A DNA stretch of 64,000 nt from Pocillopora verrucosa (Eukaryota > Cnidaria > Anthozoa > Scleractinia > Pocilloporidae). A model generated the notes under the pieces. It was not told where the DNA came from, did not search any database, and was given only the letters and a program-made list of their open reading frames with translations. The stretch covers positions 725,245 to 789,244 of the forward strand of contig NC_089320.1 in assembly GCF_036669915.1 (NCBI RefSeq). Direction: 5' to 3'. Shown in pieces: positions 59,740 to 64,000 of this stretch (positions within the stretch are counted from its first letter, which is position 1; the number at the start of each line of letters is the position of its first letter). The translations under genes were made by a program, and so were the position numbers.

Positions 59740-62446
59740 TTTCTCGCGTTTTATTGACTCAAAGTGCGGCATATATTAAAATCAATTTACCACGCAGAGA
59801 ATATTTCCTTTCAAAATGTGCGTAATTGATTGGGTTAAATAGCTTTCTCTATGGTAACTGAACATCTGTGTTCGAATAAACCATAATAGCCTCTTTCCTT
59901 AGCGGCGTCGTTAAACAAATCTTGTTTAATTAGCACGTTCGGCTAATCGTTGCTTAAATAATCTATTTCTGAACAATCGTTTTGAATTTTGATAAATATT
60001 ATGTTCCCAGCATGAGTCATTTCCATCAACTGACACGCCTGTCAAATTTTAGTGGCCTCAGTTGTCATGAATTTTCAGAAGAGAATAGAATGACGCTGAC
60101 GCGAATGGTTTTTTTTTTGTTTGCTTCGAGATTTTTTTTACTTTCCTCATCGTTTATACCGCTGTCGAGGGTAAACATTCTTTTTAATAATGTTACTTTA
60201 ATTTCCTCTTCTTTACATCTTCCATAAACAGTCTTTTCTAAAATTATCGTAACTCAGTAAATTAACCAGCGTAAATGAAGCCATGCAGTTTTCACGATGT
60301 TAATGAGGCGAGAAATTACAATGAAACAGCTGTAAAAGAAACTCAATGAAACGAATAAGTGTGGTGTTTAAGATGGCTGAGATGTACAACCTTGTAATCA
60401 ATATGTTTCCGAATATTTCAAGCCGATATTTCCAGCTTTTTTGCCTCTATGTTGTACTAAAGAAAAAATTGAATTTATGGCCGGTTAATTTTTTCAGACG
60501 TTGTTAACTCCGAGAGCCTTCACCTCTCCCCCCGGACACCACCAAAGGGTAACACAGGAGAAAAAATCAAAATTTTTTATAATTCTTCCTGTTAGTTTTG
60601 TACATTGGATCCGATATCTCTGATTAGATCTAATCAGAGACAAAACTCATCTGATTTAATCCTTAAACTCCCAAGATCTGATTGCTAATTCTCTTTGTAA
60701 ATAAGTTATGAGAATTTGGTTTTAGATGGAGATAACAATTTTTACCTGATAAGTTTGAATATTCACATGAACTGTTTCGTAGATAATGTCTAGATATTAT
60801 AGGGAGAAGTGACACATTAATCACTGGGAATTAAAGGGTTAAAGCTTGCTAAAAATTCATATTTGTTTACTCTTATTCCGGAAAAATCTTGATCTGCGAT
60901 TACTTTTGACTCACTTCTCCAGTTTAAGTTACCTAGTTTGTTTTGTAAGGGAAAACCCTTTCGCCAAAATCTTGAAGAAGACACCTAACCGGCGAAAATA
61001 ACGCGTCAAATAAAAAGGCCAGGTTACTAAGTGAAAGAGCTTTGCCATAATGGGCTAGCAATATGGAAGCTGCTGCTGATTTCCAAGTGAAATAAGTAAC
61101 AGTAAGTTATCAAAAATTCAAAGTTACTCTTGATTAATTAGTCCTGTATATGTCTCAGATGTAAAAGTTTTTGGATACAGTACTCAGCATCTGCGCGGAA
61201 TGATCTGAATTCCCAGAATTCCTGTTGCCTCTTTAATAAAATGAACATCGACCCATTTAACTAACAACCTTCGAGAAGTTTTCCATATTAGAGCGACTAT
61301 TAGGAATGACTTATCAAATAGTATAGTTTTGTTTCGACCTTCAAAATTGCCTTCTTTTGACACTTTCCGCCATTGGTTTGCTCGTAATTTCTATGGCTTG
61401 TCTGAAGAATAAAGCTTTTATTGTACCGGCGGAAGCGCAAACTACGCAAATACGTAATTAAAAACTTGCATGAATGGAAAGATGACGCTACTAACCATTT
61501 GTGACTTGCATAAACGCATGTTGTTGTGTGCCTTACTCCCAGCTAATAACAGCTGACCCATCAGTTTGAATTATTTTTCCCTCAAGAAGGAAATACAGGG
61601 AGGTAGCGAACATCTATAAAAAATGATGTTTACATAACTAGCGTCCATTATAAATGGTAGTGAATGCTCCTTGCAAAAGATTGATTGCGCTTGTGGTTGA
61701 AAAGATTAGTCCCTATGTTAGATTGGAGATGTAAATAGTCTGTGCGATAAAAACAAAAAAAGAAGCCAAAAACAACAGACTTCGATAGTAGATAAACTTG
61801 GAATTCATCCGTAAAACATTGCCCGGAATCAAAAGGAAATCAATCTTTCACAATGTCCATTAATTGAATATTCCGACAACTCTCTGTCTTAATGGTTTTT
61901 AACGATGAAAAATTGCCTTTTCTTTTTTGAACTGTTATTTTTTATGAAGAAAGGATTCCTAATTGTTTCCTATGCCTGTCGATTCTAAAATAAACCAAGC
62001 TAAAATTAAATTGAAATAGTGGTTTCAAAATAATACACCTTATGACATCTGCAATGTTTTTAATAATGGCATTGAATACATATCTGCGAGAATAAACGTA
62101 GGCGCCTTTAAAGAAATCAAAAGTTAGAAAAACGAAAACAAGTGCATTAAAAGCAAGAATGTGGGGGAAAAAGTAAACACAGATAAAGCCAAAAAGTGGC
62201 AGATAAAAGAGCCTAACTGCTTCAATTCATGAAATTTCCTTGCTATATAGTCTGATGTAGAAAAACCTGTGACATTCTCAACTTCTGCCATGCGCACAAA
62301 TGTCAGTTTCCAGCGAGAAGAGTGATATAATATAGCAGTACCTATGAGGCCCAGATGAATCTATTTTATTGTTGCAATGGATGTACTTTTAAATGTCCGT
62401 GACATCGTTTTTGACTTTACGCCACAGACTCACGCAAGAAATCTGT
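59740..62446. other. AT-rich stretch
   Basis: A frame from ATG 60091 encodes a hydrophobic stretch (MVFFLFASRFFLLSSSF) ending at a phase-0 GTAAAC donor, but has no propeptide or Cys loop. A 24-bp palindrome lies at 60617-60640. No gene is supported. Confidence 0.35.
60617..60640. repeat. 24-bp perfect palindrome
   Basis: The 12-base half tctctgattaga is followed at once by its exact reverse complement, with no spacer. Confidence 0.85.
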
Positions 62447-62450
62447 AACT

Positions 62451-62486
<36 letters not shown>

Positions 62487-62490
62487 AGTT
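62447..62490. repeat. 44-bp palindrome around (AT)n
   Basis: aactgac, then (AT)15, then gtcagtt. The non-AT borders are also inverted, so the whole unit is a perfect palindrome. Confidence 0.85.
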
Positions 62491-62931
62491 AAGGATTTAT
62501 CTATATTTAATAGATAAAAATGGATTAATTTTTAGAGGCCTATTGGGTATATTCTGAAAGCCAGCACAAATGAAATACTGGCGTCTAACTAAAAACAAAT
62601 TTAAAATCTACCTGCGGATCAAACTCTATTTGATAAAAAATATTGATAGTTTTATTTATCTTTACTACCAGGACGATTATCCGTCGGCTTTGGTTAAACC
62701 ATAGTTTTAAATTTCGCGGCACTTATTTACTCGGTTATTGTCGTGGAGATACTTAGTTTTTATCGTCCCAACGATCAGTCTGGCGCCTCCTTTTTGCGGC
62801 GCGAGAGACTGGAAACTTGTGACTAGCTAAAGAGGCTAAAGAGCTAAAGAGTGTACATGGAAAATAGCATGATTTTAGTATTTCAACACAAAATGTCAAG
62901 AACTGTATAAATTTTTTCTCTAAAAAATGTT

Positions 62932-63249
62932 ATGGAAACTTCTTTAGACTGGCTTGCATTACCATCTCTTTTCTGCTATTTTTTTTTCTTTCTTATATTT
63001 TCTTTCTTATTTTTTCTATTTGTTGTTGTAGTTGCTTATCGCTTGTCTCTTTGTTTTCCGAAGCATTATCCTTGGATCCCTATAGGAAGTTATTTTATGT
63101 TTGGCATCCCCAGAGCTGACAATAATTTTGAAAGCACTAAAATTCTGGATCGATTAGTTGCAAACTCCAATCTACCGATGAGCATTGTAGGCAAAAGAAG
63201 TAACCAACAACAACAACAAAAACCACAAATCCAAACAACACAAGAATAG
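62932..63249 (+). other. Possible single-pass membrane open frame
   Basis: ATG at 62932 opens 105 codons. A long Phe/Leu/Val stretch at residues 13-36 could span a membrane, then a polar C-terminus follows, ending in a (CAA)n-coded Gln run. GTATAAAT lies about 26 bases before the ATG. No family is recognised; the T-rich and CAA-rich composition makes a chance frame likely. Confidence 0.2.
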
Positions 63250-63485
63250 CATCAGCAACGAAATCACAAAAGTTAATGACAATAGTCATGTATTGCAAGC
63301 TTTCCTTATGTATCTTGCAGATGTATCCCAGCCACAAGTTCAGTTATGATTACTGTTTCTTAGATCACCAATTTAAAGAATTATGACGGTTATAGCTAAA
63401 AAAATTTTGTGGTTTCCTGTATTTAAATAAAAGAACAGGGGTGTGGTTGATCCTGACATTTAACTTAGTTGATAATTAAGATTTT

Positions 63486-63662
63486 GTTCATGCTTAGCGT
63501 GCGTATATCGAGTTATAGATGCAAGCGGGAAGTTTGGAGAGCACAAAAAATTCGTAAGAGTAGCCCGAGGCGCAGCCGAGAGCAATTCTAGCTTTTTGAT
63601 TGCTCTGTAAACTTCCCAAGTGCATCCATAACTCGATATACGCACAGCTAAAAACATGAGCA
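63486..63662. mobile_element. Fold-back MITE-like element
   Basis: Arms 63499-63535 and 63609-63645 are reverse complements with about four mismatches in 37 (shared gtgcgtatatcgagttat and gggaagttt). Weaker pairing extends to 63486 and 63662. The centre has gaggcgcagccgagagcaat. From memory, such sequences are repeated in cnidarian genomes. Confidence 0.65.
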
Positions 63663-64000
63663 AATTCTTTTATAACAGAGCGATAACAAGGATCTGCGCG
63701 AATAAGCCTTTTATTATGATAGAGTGCAAAATTCTCACATCCTGAAAAACTAAACAAACGTCCCTATTGGCTGGTCAAAAACACGACACATTTCATACTT
63801 TGGTTTAACCGGTAACTGTGAATGAAAAGCTCAAAATTTACGGGGAAAATGGGGAAAATCAAAACCAAATGAACTCAAGTGTCAGTAAAAATGTTTTAAA
63901 AGTCAAAGACCTGAAGTTATCGAGGGTTTTAATTGTCCAAAATAATGTTTACGCTGCCGTGCACGGTGCAATTGCTGGTTTCTTCCATATTTCAAAGAGA

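Noticed and set aside
60091..60165. Tenth peptide precursor from ATG 60091
   Set aside because: It has a hydrophobic stretch and a phase-0 donor but no propeptide, basic site or Cys loop.
1..64000. Bacterial operons, CRISPR arrays or phage
   Set aside because: Spliced genes, TATA boxes and animal repeats show eukaryotic DNA; no regularly spaced direct repeats with unique spacers were seen.

Overview
This is an AT-rich animal nuclear sequence. The evidence is GT-AG introns, a COPB2 (coatomer beta-prime) gene in seven small exons, tRNA-derived repeats, fold-back elements and microsatellites. The repeats look most like those of anthozoan cnidarians (corals and sea anemones). That placement is from memory of such repeats and is an inference.

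Layout. The left end (729-3610, +) is the C-terminal part of COPB2. From about 5.1 kb to 59.6 kb the window is gene-poor but holds a scattered cluster of nine short secreted-peptide precursor genes, with first exons at 5107-5295(-), 9997-10197(-), 16189-16410(-), 23293-23478(+), 30159-30353(-), 34262-34417(-), 38915-39148(+), 53835-54029(-) and 59360-59584(-). A broken relic lies at 41002-41147(+). Each first exon encodes a signal peptide, a short variable propeptide and one small Cys loop among basic residues. Each stops in phase 0 at a splice donor just after the loop. Seven loops share a core C-G-[MVFIY]-[STH]-x(n)-C; two (CWFGRC, CHSGKC) share only the architecture. The arrangement suggests a fast-evolving family of neuropeptide-like or antimicrobial-like disulfide-ring peptides. 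I recognise no named family for it, and it is the main find of the window.

Other genes. A three-exon secreted protein gene (45072-48515, -) joins in phase to 328 residues, with a signal peptide, a long Gly run, an RKKR site and a C-terminal domain carrying NNCYNYA and DFHWY motifs. An unrecognised gene contributes two exons at 57096-57522(-). Decayed coding fragments lie at 27187-27568(-), 46297-46492(+) and 43151-43649(+); the last is flanked by a ~165 bp inverted duplication of its own 3' end. Two isolated exon-like open frames behind good acceptors lie at 35921-36121 and 37477-37608 (+).

Repeats include a 12-copy 19-bp array (51236-51457), a near-perfect 42-bp-arm hairpin inside a larger fold-back (47986-48233), a fold-back element at the right end (63486-63662), two copies of one dispersed repeat (242-410 and 33165-33290), a 3 x 28-bp repeat beside the relic, and several AT, ATT and purine/pyrimidine tracts. 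Much of the remainder is AT-rich sequence in which I see no gene.
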